A stretch of DNA of 64,000 nt from Physcousia sp015060555 (GCA_015060555.1 SUYG01000045.1:124001-188000); one strand, 5' to 3'. Counted from the stretch's first letter, positions 41,641 through 50,880 are shown. Notes: generated from the sequence alone by a model not told the origin. Numbers and translations are program-made.

Positions 41641-42574
41641 TAATAAACTATTATATCCTGTTATTCTTATGGAAGAAAAACAACTGTTAAAAGAATCGAC
41701 TACACATCCTGTAAGTAAGGGAGAATGTACGCTCATTAAAGACCAATCGTTCGGTGGCGAACGCCCCTTGTTTGCCATCCATGATACACGACTTGAAAAC
41801 GTAACCATCACGGAGGGTGAGAGTGGCATCAAATGCTGCCAACGCATCGAGGCAGACCGTTGCCGCTTCATCGGGAAATACCCATGGTGGCACGTTGATG
41901 GTTCGCTCATCACCAACTGTTACTTTGAGGTGGGCTCGCGTTCGGCCATCTGGTACAGTAATGATATGGTGATGCGCGACTGCATCATCGACGGGCCGAA
42001 ATTCTTCCGCGAGATGCGTGGGCTGACGCTGGAGAACGTGAACATCACAGATGCCGACGAGACTTTCTGGCGTGTCAGCGACTTAAAGGTCCGCAATGTG
42101 AAATTGCATGACGGCACCTATCCATTCATGTTCTGTGAGAATGTGGATGTTGATGGCCTTGAGAGTGATTCCAAGTATGTCTTCCAGTATGTCCGCAATG
42201 CCGTTGTCCGCAACGCGAAGATTGTCACGAAAGATGCCTTCTGGGAAACGGAGAATGTGACCATCTATGACTCGTTGCTCGATGGCGAGTATCTGGGATG
42301 GCATTCCAAGAACCTGCGCCTTGTGCGTTGTCATATCGCTGGCGAACAGCCGCTTTGCTACATTGATGGCGTCACGTTGGAGGACTGCACCTTCGATGCC
42401 GCCAGCGACCGTGCCTTTGAGGATTGCACGGATATCCATGCTGAAATTCGTGGTGGCATCACTAACATCAAGAATCCCATTAGCGGAAGCATCGTGGCCG
42501 ACAGCATCGGCTCTGTTACCATTGACGAGAATGTCAAGCAACCTGCTAATTGCCAAATCACTACTCGCTCCTAA
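41633..42574 (+). CDS. DUF3737 family right-handed beta-helix-like protein
   Basis: 313 residues; the ATG at 41669 (MEEKQLLKESTT) is an equally good start. FGGERPLFAIHDTRLENVTITEGESGIKCCQRIEADRCRFIGKYPWWHVDGSLITNCYF is the DUF3737 signature. The rest is made of short imperfect repeats (DVDGLESDSKYVFQYVRNAVVRNAKIVTKDAFWETENVTIYDSLLDG) typical of beta-helices. Function is unknown. It is commonly found beside MalY-type aminotransferases, as here. Confidence 0.82.
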   Translation: MNDNKLLYPVILMEEKQLLKESTTHPVSKGECTLIKDQSFGGERPLFAIHDTRLENVTITEGESGIKCCQRIEADRCRFIGKYPWWHVDGSLITNCYFEVGSRSAIWYSNDMVMRDCIIDGPKFFREMRGLTLENVNITDADETFWRVSDLKVRNVKLHDGTYPFMFCENVDVDGLESDSKYVFQYVRNAVVRNAKIVTKDAFWETENVTIYDSLLDGEYLGWHSKNLRLVRCHIAGEQPLCYIDGVTLEDCTFDAASDRAFEDCTDIHAEIRGGITNIKNPISGSIVADSIGSVTIDENVKQPANCQITTRS

Positions 42575-42617
42575 CATGCCATTAAGGATGCCGCTGTAAC
42601 AACGGCATAACCACTTC

Positions 42618-43793
42618 ATGATCTACGATTTCAACAAAGAAATAGAGCGCCGCGGCACCAATTGTGTGAAATGGGACGAGGCCGAAGAAGGTGTGCTGCC
42701 CCTGTGGGTTGCCGATATGGATTTCGAGACAGCCCCCTGTGTGCAGGAGGCCATTCTCCAGCGTGCGCAGCATGGCGTTTATGGTTACAACCTTGTTCCA
42801 GAGAGCTTCTATGATGCCATCATCTGGTGGAATAGCCATCGTCACGGCTGGACACCACGCCGCGAATGGATGCTCTACACAAGTGGAGTTGTGCCCGCCA
42901 TCTCTGCCATTATCAAAGGACTCTGTAGGCCAGGAGATGGCGTGCTTTTCTTTACACCTGCCTATAACTGTTTCTTTTCCAGCGTCCGCAACAACGGCTG
43001 TCGGCTGGTGGGGTTTCCTTTAACGTGGGCTTCAACTGATGAATATTATACGATTGATTTTGAATCGCTTGAACAGACGATTATTCGTGAAAAACCGCGT
43101 CTTCTCCTTTTGTGCAACCCCCATAATCCGACAGGGCGTGTATGGACATTCGAGGAGTTGGAAACGCTCGCTCAGCTATGTTGCCGCCATGATGTCATTG
43201 TCCTGTCCGATGAGATTCACTGCGAGTTTGTAGATCCAGAACTGGGCCGTCGCTACCAGCCTTTTGCGCCTATTGCTGAAAAGTCCGGCTGCTCATGGGT
43301 TATCGCCAATGCACCGAACAAGGCCTTTAACATTGCAGGCTTGCAGACGGCTTACATAGTGGCGTCAGACGACGGTTTTCGCACTCGTATTGACAGAGCC
43401 ATCAATGACAATGAAGTTTGCGACATCAACTGTTTCAGTTTCGTTGCACTTCAGGCGGCCTATACGCCAGAAGGCGAAGAATGGCTCGACCAACTTGTAG
43501 CGTATATCTATGCGAACTACCGCTTCTTCCGGGAAACCATGAAGGCTGCACGTCCGGAGCTACCCATTGCGCGTCTTGAGGGGACTTATCTAGCTTGGGT
43601 GGATGTCAGTTCATGGGCGTGTCAGCCACCCTATGATGGCAGTAGTGAACGCCTTGCTGCGGAGCTTCGCCAACAGCGGAAGGTGTGGATAAATGGCGGC
43701 GAAATGTATGGTCAGGGTGGCTTCCTCCGTGTGAATCTTGCCACCCAGCGCTCGCGCCTGGCCGAAGCTCTCCGTCGTATTCTCTCCGCATAG
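42618..43793 (+). CDS. PLP-dependent cysteine-S-conjugate beta-lyase (MalY/PatB family)
   Basis: 391 residues, fold type I aminotransferase-like. Signatures: LPLWVADMDFETAPCVQEAI at the N-terminus, LLLCNPHNPTGRVWTFEEL, DEIHCEFVD with the PLP-contacting Asp, and the Schiff-base lysine in ANAPNKAFNIAGLQ. These enzymes cleave cystathionine-like C-S bonds to give pyruvate, ammonia and a thiol. It starts 43 nt after the DUF3737 stop and likely belongs to the same transcript. Confidence 0.9.
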   Translation: MIYDFNKEIERRGTNCVKWDEAEEGVLPLWVADMDFETAPCVQEAILQRAQHGVYGYNLVPESFYDAIIWWNSHRHGWTPRREWMLYTSGVVPAISAIIKGLCRPGDGVLFFTPAYNCFFSSVRNNGCRLVGFPLTWASTDEYYTIDFESLEQTIIREKPRLLLLCNPHNPTGRVWTFEELETLAQLCCRHDVIVLSDEIHCEFVDPELGRRYQPFAPIAEKSGCSWVIANAPNKAFNIAGLQTAYIVASDDGFRTRIDRAINDNEVCDINCFSFVALQAAYTPEGEEWLDQLVAYIYANYRFFRETMKAARPELPIARLEGTYLAWVDVSSWACQPPYDGSSERLAAELRQQRKVWINGGEMYGQGGFLRVNLATQRSRLAEALRRILSA

Positions 43794-43858
43794 TGTTAAA
43801 TATTTTAAAAAGTCGGTCTTTTCTCTATTTCGCGCGCGGGTACATCATTTAATAGTGT

Positions 43859-43866
43859 TACCTTTG
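43859..43866 (+). promoter_or_regulatory. -7 promoter box of the rseC-rnf operon
   Basis: TACCTTTG, 38 nt before the RseC-family start at 43905. It is the only strong box upstream of the rnf genes. Confidence 0.55.
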
Positions 43867-43904
43867 TGGCAAATATGCTAAGCTGACCTTGCAAAAAGAC
43901 CGGA

Positions 43905-44399
43905 ATGATTCAAACAATATCCCATGATGCTGTTGTCAAATCAATTGACAGTGAGCGTGTTCGCGTGACGATTGTGCAGTCGTCGGCATGTGCGGGCTGT
44001 GCAGCAAAGAAAATGTGCAATAGTGCCGAGGCCAAAGAGAAGGACGTGGAAGTCTTCACGTCCCAGGCTTCATCGTATAGGGTGGGGGAGAATGTGCTGC
44101 TCGAAGGGCGGTTGTCCGACGGGCGACGTGCCGCGTTAATAGCTTATGGTCTTCCCTTGTTTGCGCTGTTGCCGACTCTGTTTATTGCAAAGGCACTAAC
44201 GGGAAGCGATACGTACAGTGCTCTGTTAGCGCTGTCTGTGGTTGCTCTGTATTATCTCGTTGTATTCCTCTTCTTCAGGGGAAAGCTTCAGCAAAGTTTT
44301 TCTTTCAAGATAGCCCACAAGATCGGTGGATCTAATGATTCTCATGAGTCCTGTGGGCCTGATGACTCTAGCAAGTTATTATCATCTCAAAAATTATAA
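43905..44399 (+). CDS. RseC/MucC family protein, first gene of the rnf operon
   Basis: 164 residues. N-terminal cytosolic part with clustered cysteines (SSACAGCAAKKMC), then two membrane helices (AALIAYGLPLFALLPTLFIAKAL and LLALSVVALYYLVVFLFF). RseC-like proteins commonly head rnf operons in Bacteroidota and help reduce SoxR or mature the complex in proteobacteria; here the role is inferred from position. The end carries an odd repeated SNDSHESCGPDDSSK tail. RnfB starts 16 nt later. Confidence 0.8.
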   Translation: MIQTISHDAVVKSIDSERVRVTIVQSSACAGCAAKKMCNSAEAKEKDVEVFTSQASSYRVGENVLLEGRLSDGRRAALIAYGLPLFALLPTLFIAKALTGSDTYSALLALSVVALYYLVVFLFFRGKLQQSFSFKIAHKIGGSNDSHESCGPDDSSKLLSSQKL

Positions 44400-44415
44400 A
44401 CATCAAACTAAAATT

Positions 44416-45429
44416 ATGAATGTAATCCTGATTGCAGTGATTGTTCTTGGCAGCATCGGACTGGTGGCAGCGCTCATCCTGTTCCTTGCCGGCAAGAAAT
44501 TCGCTGTGCATGAAGACGAGCGCATCGGCCAGGTGCAGGAAGTGTTGCCTGGTGCCAACTGCGGCGGTTGCGGTTTCCCGGGCTGTGGCGGTTTTGCCGG
44601 CGCTTGTGTGAAGGCGGCCGACAAAGGTTCGCTCGAAGGACTGCTCTGCCCCGTGGGCGGTCAGCCCGTCATGGAGCAGGTGGCTGACATCCTTGGCATG
44701 AAGGTTGAGGCTGCTGCGCCTAAGGTGGCTGTCGTGCGTTGCAACGGTACCTGTGAGAGCCGTCCGCGTATCGCGGAGTTCGACGGCGCTCAGAGTTGTA
44801 AAGTGCAGCAGATGCTGGGCTCCGGTGAGACCGCGTGTGCCTATGGCTGTCTGGGCTGTGGCGACTGCGTAGCTGCCTGCCAGTTCGACGCCATCCGCAT
44901 GAATCCCGAGACGGGTCTGCCCGAAGTCGATGAAGAGAAGTGTACCGCTTGCGGTGCCTGCTCCAAGGCTTGTCCGCGCGGCGTCATCGAGATCCGCCTG
45001 AAGGGCCTGAAGAACCGTCGCGTTGTGGTACTCTGCAACAACAAGGACAAGGGCGCACAGACGCGCAAGGCTTGCAGCGTAGGTTGTATCGCTTGCCAGA
45101 AGTGCGTGAAAGTCTGCAAGTTCGAGGCCATCACCGTGGACGCTAATCTCGCCTACATCGATGCTGAGAAGTGCAAGCTCTGCCGCAAGTGCGAGGATGA
45201 ATGTCCGCAGAACGCCATCCACGCCTTCAACTTCCCGCCGAGGAAGCCAAAGGCTGAGGCTCCTGCAGAAGAGAAACCTGCAGCTCCTGCTGCTGCAAAG
45301 CCCGCAGCTCCGGCCGCTGAGAAGCCTGCTGCTCCTGCCGCTGAGAAGCCTGCAGCAAAGGAAACCACGGTGCCCGTCGGTTCTCCGACGGAGAATGTTG
45401 AACCCGCTAAAGAACAAGAAAAAGCATGA
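44416..45429 (+). CDS. rnfB: Rnf electron transport complex subunit B, with Ala/Pro/Lys-rich tail
   Basis: 337 residues from the ATG at 44416 (MNVILIAVIVLGSIGLVAALILFLAGKKF, a membrane anchor). The longer frame from 44326 overlaps RseC and lacks support. A 4Fe-4S motif GANCGGCGFPGCGGFAGAC is followed by several ferredoxin-type clusters (CLGCGDCVAACQFDAI, CTACGACSKACPRGV, CIACQKCVKVCKF, CKLCRKCEDECPQNAI). RnfB takes electrons from ferredoxin. Residues about 275-337 are low-complexity repeats of EKPAAPAA(A/E)KPAAPAA, whose coding bases are tandem repeats. Overlaps rnfC by 4 nt. Confidence 0.94.
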   Translation: MNVILIAVIVLGSIGLVAALILFLAGKKFAVHEDERIGQVQEVLPGANCGGCGFPGCGGFAGACVKAADKGSLEGLLCPVGGQPVMEQVADILGMKVEAAAPKVAVVRCNGTCESRPRIAEFDGAQSCKVQQMLGSGETACAYGCLGCGDCVAACQFDAIRMNPETGLPEVDEEKCTACGACSKACPRGVIEIRLKGLKNRRVVVLCNNKDKGAQTRKACSVGCIACQKCVKVCKFEAITVDANLAYIDAEKCKLCRKCEDECPQNAIHAFNFPPRKPKAEAPAEEKPAAPAAAKPAAPAAEKPAAPAAEKPAAKETTVPVGSPTENVEPAKEQEKA

Positions 45430-46796
45430 AGACATTTAATATTGGCGGTGTTCATCCCGCAGAGAATAAACTCTCAGCTGCTTCGCCTATCCGCGTTGCA
45501 GCCATCCCCAAGCAAGCTGTCTTCTCGATGTTCCAGCATATCGGCGCTCCTGCCGTACCCGTTGTCAAGAAGGGCGACGAGGTGAAGGTCGGCACGCTAC
45601 TGGGTGAGGCCGGCAAGGGCCTTTCGGTTCCCGTCTTTTCCAGCGTCAGCGGTAAGGTCAACAAGGTCGATGCCGTGCTCGATTCGAGCGGCACACGCCG
45701 CATGGCCGTCGTCGTGGATGTCGAAGGCGACGAATGGGAAGAGAGCATCGACCGCTCAGACACACTCGTAACCATGAAGGACCTCGGCAACATCACCGCC
45801 GAGGAAGTCGTCAACCGCATCAAAGCCGCCGGCATCGTAGGTATGGGTGGTGCCACCTTCCCCACAGGCGTGAAGCTCATGCCCCCTCCGGGAACGAAGG
45901 CCGAGGCTATCATCGTCAACGCTGTTGAGTGCGAGCCTTACCTCACTGCCGACCATCGCTTGATGCTCGAGAAACCTGAACAGATCCTCGTGGGCATACA
46001 GCTTATCAAGCACGCTGTGAACTGCCCGAAGGCATACATCGGCATCGAGATGAACAAGCCCGATGCCATCAAGCTCCTCACCGACCTCTTGAAAGAGAAA
46101 GCCGCTCAGTACCCTGGCATCGAGGTCGTTCCCCTGAAAGTGAAGTACCCGCAGGGCGGCGAGAAACAGCTCATTGATGCTGTCATCGGTCGTCAGGTGC
46201 CTGCACCTCCTGCCTTGCCTATTAACGTGGGTGCCATCGTGCAGAACGTCGGCACGGTCTATGCCATCTACGAGGCTGTCACGAAGCGTAAGCCGCTGAT
46301 TGAGCGTATTATCACCGTCACAGGTAAGAGCGTGAAGAATCCCTCTAACTTCCTGGCCCGCATCGGCACACCCATGCAGCAGCTCATCGACGAGGCTGGC
46401 GGTCTGCCCGAGGACACGGGTAAGATTATTGGCGGCGGCCCCATGATGGGACGTGCGCTGATGTCGCTCGAAGTGCCTGTCACCAAGGGCTCCAGCGGTC
46501 TGCTGCTGATGACCGAGAAGGAGAGCCGTCGCGGCGAGGTCAGCCCCTGCATCCGTTGCGCTAAGTGCGTCAGCGCCTGCCCGATGGGTCTGGAGCCTTA
46601 CCTCCTCGCTTCCTACACCCGTCTGAAGAACTGGGACGGCTGCGAGAAGAACGACGTCACCTCCTGCATCGAATGTGGCTCTTGCGCCTTCACCTGCCCC
46701 TCCAACCGTCCGCTCCTCGACAACATCCGCGTTGCCAAGCAGACCGTCATGGGCATCATCAAGGCAAGGCACATGGAATCAATAACAAAGAAATAA
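45426..46796 (+). CDS. rnfC: Rnf electron transport complex subunit C
   Basis: 456 residues. Peripheral subunit that docks NADH: glycine-rich GMGGATFPTGVKL with the following VNAVECEPYLTADHRLM, a SLBB-type domain, and two 4Fe-4S motifs CIRCAKCVSACPMGLEP and CIECGSCAFTCPSNRPL. Starts with the ATGA overlap of rnfB. Confidence 0.95.
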   Translation: MKTFNIGGVHPAENKLSAASPIRVAAIPKQAVFSMFQHIGAPAVPVVKKGDEVKVGTLLGEAGKGLSVPVFSSVSGKVNKVDAVLDSSGTRRMAVVVDVEGDEWEESIDRSDTLVTMKDLGNITAEEVVNRIKAAGIVGMGGATFPTGVKLMPPPGTKAEAIIVNAVECEPYLTADHRLMLEKPEQILVGIQLIKHAVNCPKAYIGIEMNKPDAIKLLTDLLKEKAAQYPGIEVVPLKVKYPQGGEKQLIDAVIGRQVPAPPALPINVGAIVQNVGTVYAIYEAVTKRKPLIERIITVTGKSVKNPSNFLARIGTPMQQLIDEAGGLPEDTGKIIGGGPMMGRALMSLEVPVTKGSSGLLLMTEKESRRGEVSPCIRCAKCVSACPMGLEPYLLASYTRLKNWDGCEKNDVTSCIECGSCAFTCPSNRPLLDNIRVAKQTVMGIIKARHMESITKK

Positions 46797-46820
46797 AAGA
46801 GAATAAGAGAAAAGAGAAAA

Positions 46821-47798
46821 ATGAAACCAGTTATATCTTTATCCCCCCACGTTCACGGCGGCGACTCGGTGCAGAAGAATATGTACGGCGTGTGCATCGC
46901 GCTCATTCCTGCACTCGTGGCCTCGCTCTATTTCTTCGGACTGGGGGCTGCCATCGTCCTGGCGACGTCTGTGGCAGCCTGCGTGTGCTTCGAGTGGGCC
47001 ATCACACGCTTCATCCTTGGTCGCAAGCAGCTGACTATCTGCGACGGCTCCGCCATCCTGACCGGTCTGTTGCTAGGCTTCAACCTGCCCTCCAACCTTC
47101 CCATTTGGATTATCCTTATCGGTGCGCTCGTGGCCATCGGCGTCGGCAAGATGACGTTTGGCGGTCTTGGCACCAATCCTTTCAACCCCGCCCTTGTGGG
47201 TCGTGTGTTCTTGTTGATTTCCTTCCCCGTGCAGATGACCACCTGGCCCGTCAGTGGTCAGATGGGCTATGTGGATGTGGAGACAGGCGCCACGCCCCTT
47301 TTCCTCATGAAGGAAGCCATCAAGAGCGGCGATGCCAGCATCCTCAGCCAGCTGCCCTCGTCCCTCGACATGCTTATCGGCCAGACGGGCGGTTCTCTCG
47401 GTGAGGTCAGCGCCCTCTGTCTGCTCATCGGCTGCATCTTCATGCTCTGCCGCAGGATCATCACCTGGCATATCCCCGTCTCGATTCTCGCTACCGTGTG
47501 GTTGCTCGCTGGCCTCTTCCATCTCATCGATCCCAGCTATGCTGATCCTACACAGGTCATCCTCTCCGGCGGTCTGATGCTCGGTGCCTGCTTCATGGCT
47601 ACGGACTATGTCACCTCGCCCATGACCGCCAAGGGGCAGCTCATCTATGGCGTTGCCATCGGTGTGCTGACGGTGCTCATCCGCGACTTCGGCAGCTATC
47701 CCGAGGGCATGAGCTTCGCCATTCTCATCATGAACGGCTTCACACCGCTTATCAACACATATGTCAAACCTAAACGCTTCGGGGAGGTCAAGAAATGA
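46821..47798 (+). CDS. rnfD: Rnf electron transport complex subunit D
   Basis: 325 residues, about 10 membrane helices, with SPHVHGGDSVQKNMYGV at the N-terminus and the FGGLGTNPFNPALVGRVFLLISFP block of the RnfD/NqrB family. The family's flavinylation motif (S/T-G-A-T) is represented by a VETGATPLFLMK sequence near residue 156, so covalent FMN is expected. It forms the membrane ion-transport core with A and E. Ends in a 4-nt overlap with rnfG. Confidence 0.95.
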   Translation: MKPVISLSPHVHGGDSVQKNMYGVCIALIPALVASLYFFGLGAAIVLATSVAACVCFEWAITRFILGRKQLTICDGSAILTGLLLGFNLPSNLPIWIILIGALVAIGVGKMTFGGLGTNPFNPALVGRVFLLISFPVQMTTWPVSGQMGYVDVETGATPLFLMKEAIKSGDASILSQLPSSLDMLIGQTGGSLGEVSALCLLIGCIFMLCRRIITWHIPVSILATVWLLAGLFHLIDPSYADPTQVILSGGLMLGACFMATDYVTSPMTAKGQLIYGVAIGVLTVLIRDFGSYPEGMSFAILIMNGFTPLINTYVKPKRFGEVKK

Positions 47799-48406
47799 AA
47801 AAGTTACCATCTACACTTCCCAATATGCTCTGTGTGCTGACCCTCATCTCGGTCATCGCCGCAGGTGCTCTGGCCTACGTGAATGAAGTAACGGCAGGCC
47901 CCATTGAAGAGAACAAAGCCCGTGTGCTGGCCGAGGGTATCAACTCGGTGCTGGGCGTTTCCGATGCCAAGGTGGAATCAACCACCGAAGCCGAGGACGC
48001 CAACGGCAACCCCGTCATCCTCTACGCCACCGATAAAGGCGTGGCCGTGCAGGCCATCGATCCCAACGGCTTCGGCGGCAAGCTGAAAGTCCTTGTCGGC
48101 TTCGACGAGGTTGGAGCCATCAAGGGCTACACCGTCCTCGAACATGCTGAGACCCCGGGCCTCGGCGCCAAGGCCGGCTTCTGGTTCCAGAAAGGCGAGA
48201 AGGGCGACATCATCGGCAAGAACCCCGGCGAGAAGGAGCTGACCGTCAGCAAGGACGGCGGCGACGTGGACGCCATCACCGCTTCCACCATCACCTCCCG
48301 TGCCTTCCTCCGTGCCGTCAACGTAGCCTTCCACGCCTATGCTGCCGGCGCTGCCAATGCCGATGGCCAGACGGGTGCTTCACCACAACAACAACCTAAG
48401 AATTAA
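47795..48406 (+). CDS. rnfG: Rnf electron transport complex subunit G
   Basis: 203 residues: one N-terminal membrane helix, then a periplasmic FMN-binding domain with EHAETPGLGAKAGFWFQ and GDVDAITASTITSRAF, where Thr165 is the expected covalent FMN attachment site. The motif reads T-A-S-T-I-T instead of the common S/T-G-A-T-x-T, a small deviation. A short Gln/Pro-rich tail ends the protein. Confidence 0.93.
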   Translation: MKKLPSTLPNMLCVLTLISVIAAGALAYVNEVTAGPIEENKARVLAEGINSVLGVSDAKVESTTEAEDANGNPVILYATDKGVAVQAIDPNGFGGKLKVLVGFDEVGAIKGYTVLEHAETPGLGAKAGFWFQKGEKGDIIGKNPGEKELTVSKDGGDVDAITASTITSRAFLRAVNVAFHAYAAGAANADGQTGASPQQQPKN

Positions 48407-48515
48407 AAATGAAAAGTGAAAAATGAAAAATAAAAGCATCTCTTGCAACTCGTAACCAGCTCAAAGGTAATCCTTATTTTCCACTTTTCACTCCTTCACT
48501 TTTCACGTATAAAAT

Positions 48516-49100
48516 ATGAAATATTTTTCTATTCTTTGGAACGGCATCCTCAAGGAGAACCCCACCTTCGTACTTCTCCTTGGTATGTGCCCCACGCTGG
48601 GAACCACTTCCAGCGCCATCAACGGTATGTCGATGGGTCTGGCCACGATGGCTGTGCTCATCTTCTCCAACCTGATTATCTCTTGCATCAAGAGCCTGAT
48701 TCCCGACATGGTGCGCATCCCCTCGTACATTGTGGTGATAGCCTCGTTGGTGACAGCGCTGCAGATGATTATGCAGGCCTTCACCCCTGAGGTCTATAAG
48801 ACCCTCGGCCTGTTCATCCCCCTCATCGTGGTGAACTGCATCATCCTCGGTCGTGCTGAGGCTTTCGCTGCCAAGCACGGTCCCATCGAGAGCCTCTTCG
48901 ACGGCATCGGCATCGGCCTTGGCTTCACCATCGCCCTGACGCTCCTCGGCAGCATCCGCGAGCTCCTCGGCACCGGTAAGCTCTTCGACACCGTCATCTA
49001 CTCGGAGAACTACGGCATGCTCCTCTTCGTCCTCGCCCCCGGTGCCTTCATCGCCCTTGGCTATCTGATTGCCATCGTCAAGAAGACGGCGAAGATATAG
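48516..49100 (+). CDS. rnfE: Rnf electron transport complex subunit E
   Basis: 194 residues, six helices, with WNGILKENPTFVLLLGMCPTLGTTSSAINGMSMG, PLIVVNCIILGRAEAFAAKHGP and SLFDGIGIGLGFTIALTLLGSIRELLGTG. The inverted sequences around the central Cys residues form the membrane iron-sulfur site shared with RnfA. The 109-bp gap after rnfG contains short AAAATGAAAA direct repeats but no clear promoter. Confidence 0.95.
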   Translation: MKYFSILWNGILKENPTFVLLLGMCPTLGTTSSAINGMSMGLATMAVLIFSNLIISCIKSLIPDMVRIPSYIVVIASLVTALQMIMQAFTPEVYKTLGLFIPLIVVNCIILGRAEAFAAKHGPIESLFDGIGIGLGFTIALTLLGSIRELLGTGKLFDTVIYSENYGMLLFVLAPGAFIALGYLIAIVKKTAKI

Positions 49101-49140
49101 ACCCCCTCCTCACTCCCCCTTGCAGGGGGAGGGTGGTCAC
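49101..49140. repeat. REP-like palindrome after rnfE
   Basis: ACTCCCCCTTGCAGGGGGAG core with GACCCCCTCC / GGGTGGTCACC flanks, directly after the rnfE stop. One of two copies in the 159-bp rnfE-rnfA gap. Confidence 0.65.
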
Positions 49141-49212
49141 CAGTCAAGATTTATAATCATATAAAAATAATTAAAAGAATGACCCTAACAACCCTCCAGT
49201 AGTCATTGCATT

Positions 49213-49253
49213 CTACTCCCCTCCCTACAAGGGAGGGGCAGGGGGGTGGGTCT
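49213..49253. repeat. REP-like palindrome just before rnfA
   Basis: CTCCCCTCCC-tacaa-GGGAGGGG followed by CAGGGGGGTGGGTCTG, ending 6 nt before the rnfA ATG. It nearly matches the copy at 50968-51010. A hairpin or G-quadruplex here could affect rnfA translation. Confidence 0.7.
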
Positions 49254-49259
49254 GATATT

Positions 49260-49877
49260 ATGGCTTACTTACTAATCTTTTTCTCAGCCATCTTCGTCAA
49301 CAACATTGTGTTCTCGCAGTTCCTCGGAATCTGCCCGTTCCTCGGTGTGTCGAAGAAAGTGGACACCGCACTCGGCATGTCCGCTGCTGTTGCTTTCGTG
49401 CTTACCATTGCCACGATTGTCACCTATCTCATCCAGGGCCTCCTGGTGAGCTACCATCTCGAATACCTGCAGACCATCGCCTTTATCCTCGTCATCGCCG
49501 CCCTCGTGCAGATGGTGGAGATTATCTTGAAGAAGGTGTCGCCGGCCTTGTACCAGGCACTCGGCGTCTTCCTGCCCCTTATTACGACCAACTGCTGTAT
49601 CCTCGGTGTAGCCATCCTCGTGGCACAGGGTACCTACAACGCACAAGGTCTCGAGCCCAATCTGCTCACAGGTGTTGTCTATGCCGTCAGCACGGCTCTC
49701 GGCTTTGGTCTCGCCCTCACCATCTTTGCTGCCATCCGCGAGCAGCTGGCCATGATGGATATCCCCAAGGGGATGCAGGGCATGCCCATCGCCCTCGTCG
49801 TGGCAGGTCTCCTCGCCATGGCCTTCATGGGCTTCGGCGGTGTCGATAACGGCCTCGCCAAGGTGTTCGGACTTTAA
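49260..49877 (+). CDS. rnfA: Rnf electron transport complex subunit A
   Basis: 205 residues from the ATG at 49260 (MAYLLIFFSAIFVNNIVFSQFLGICPFLGVSKK), the canonical start. An upstream in-frame ATG at 49206 would add 18 residues encoded by the REP-like palindrome and is unlikely. Six helices, with ITTNCCILGVAIL and GFGLALTIFAAIREQL mirroring RnfE. It completes the B-C-D-G-E-A set that couples ferredoxin:NAD+ oxidoreduction to Na+ or H+ transport. Confidence 0.95.
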   Translation: MAYLLIFFSAIFVNNIVFSQFLGICPFLGVSKKVDTALGMSAAVAFVLTIATIVTYLIQGLLVSYHLEYLQTIAFILVIAALVQMVEIILKKVSPALYQALGVFLPLITTNCCILGVAILVAQGTYNAQGLEPNLLTGVVYAVSTALGFGLALTIFAAIREQLAMMDIPKGMQGMPIALVVAGLLAMAFMGFGGVDNGLAKVFGL

Positions 49878-49917
49878 TCAACAACTATTTGAAAACCTCT
49901 AAAACTAACCTATTATT

Positions 49918-50838
49918 ATGGAAAAAATCAAAGGCCTTATTGATGCCCCGTTCACACCGATGAACGCCGACGGCAGCATCAACCTGTCTATCATCCCCGA
50001 GTACGCCAACCTGCTCTATCGCAATGGCCTAAAGGGTGTATTTATCAATGGCTCAAGCGGTGAGGGCTATATGCTCACCGAGGACGAGCGCAAGGCGATT
50101 GCCGAGGCTTGGATGGCTGCTGTGAAGGGCTTCGAGGACTTCAAGGTCATCGTCCACGTGGGCAGCACCTGCGTCCGCAGTTCCAAGAATCTTGCCGAGC
50201 ACGCCCAAGCCATTGGTGCCTTCGGCATCGGCGCTATGGCGCCTCCCTTCCCCAAGGTGGGTCGCATCGAGGAACTGGTGAAGTACTGCGAGGAGATTGC
50301 CTGCGGTGCGCCGAAGCTTCCCTTCTACTTCTATCACATCCCCGCCTTCAACGGCGCCTTCCTCTCGATGCTCGACTTCCTGCAGGCTGTCGATGGGCGC
50401 ATTCCCAACTTCGCCGGTATCAAGTACACCTTCGAGAGCCTCTATGAGTACAACCGCTGCCGTCGCTACAAGGACGGAAAGTTCGACATGCTCCACGGTC
50501 AGGACGAGACCATCCTCCCGTGCCTCGCCATGGGCGGTGCTCAGGGTGGCATCGGCGGCACCACGAACTACAACGGCCGTTGCCTCGTGGGCATCATCGA
50601 TGCTTGGAAGGCCGGTGATCTGGAGAAGGCTCGCGAGCTGCAGAACTACGCTCAGGATGTCATCGATGTCATCTGCCACTTCCGTGGTAATATCGTTGGC
50701 GGCAAGCGCATTATGAAGCTCATCGGCCTCGACCTTGGTCCCAACCGCACGCCCTTCCAGAACATCACCCCCGAAGAGGAGGTCCGCCTGAAAGCCGAAC
50801 TCGACGCCATCGATTTCTTCAATCATTGCAATAAGTAA
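49918..50838 (+). CDS. nanA: N-acetylneuraminate lyase
   Basis: 306 residues, (beta/alpha)8 aldolase of the DHDPS/NAL family. INGSSGEGYMLTEDERKAI is the substrate-binding GTTGE-like region, FYFYHIPAFNGA carries the catalytic Tyr, and Lys169 in FAGIKYTFESLYEY is the Schiff-base lysine. It splits sialic acid into N-acetylmannosamine and pyruvate. The neighbours (mutarotase-symporter, AGE epimerase) give the rest of the sialic-acid route. It starts 40 nt after rnfA, so it could be read from the same transcript. Confidence 0.92.
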   Translation: MEKIKGLIDAPFTPMNADGSINLSIIPEYANLLYRNGLKGVFINGSSGEGYMLTEDERKAIAEAWMAAVKGFEDFKVIVHVGSTCVRSSKNLAEHAQAIGAFGIGAMAPPFPKVGRIEELVKYCEEIACGAPKLPFYFYHIPAFNGAFLSMLDFLQAVDGRIPNFAGIKYTFESLYEYNRCRRYKDGKFDMLHGQDETILPCLAMGGAQGGIGGTTNYNGRCLVGIIDAWKAGDLEKARELQNYAQDVIDVICHFRGNIVGGKRIMKLIGLDLGPNRTPFQNITPEEEVRLKAELDAIDFFNHCNK

Positions 50839-50841
50839 AGA

Positions 50842-50880
50842 CTCACCCCCAACCCCTCCCTAGGCAGGGAGGGGAGTAGT
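50842..50880. repeat. REP-like palindrome after nanA
   Basis: Reverse-orientation copy: ACCCCCAACCCCTCCCTAGG / CAGGGAGGGGAGTAGT, 4 nt past the nanA stop and before the mutarotase-symporter gene. Confidence 0.65.

Noticed and set aside
44326..44415. N-terminal extension of RnfB (30 codons)
   Set aside because: Overlaps RseC in another frame; the canonical membrane anchor begins at 44416.
44368..45435. Minus-strand frame of 355 codons opposite rnfB
   Set aside because: Shadow of the cysteine-rich ferredoxin coding sequence; no motifs.
49206..49259. N-terminal extension of RnfA (18 codons)
   Set aside because: Consists only of repeat-encoded HSTPLPTREGQGGG; the canonical start is the ATG at 49260.
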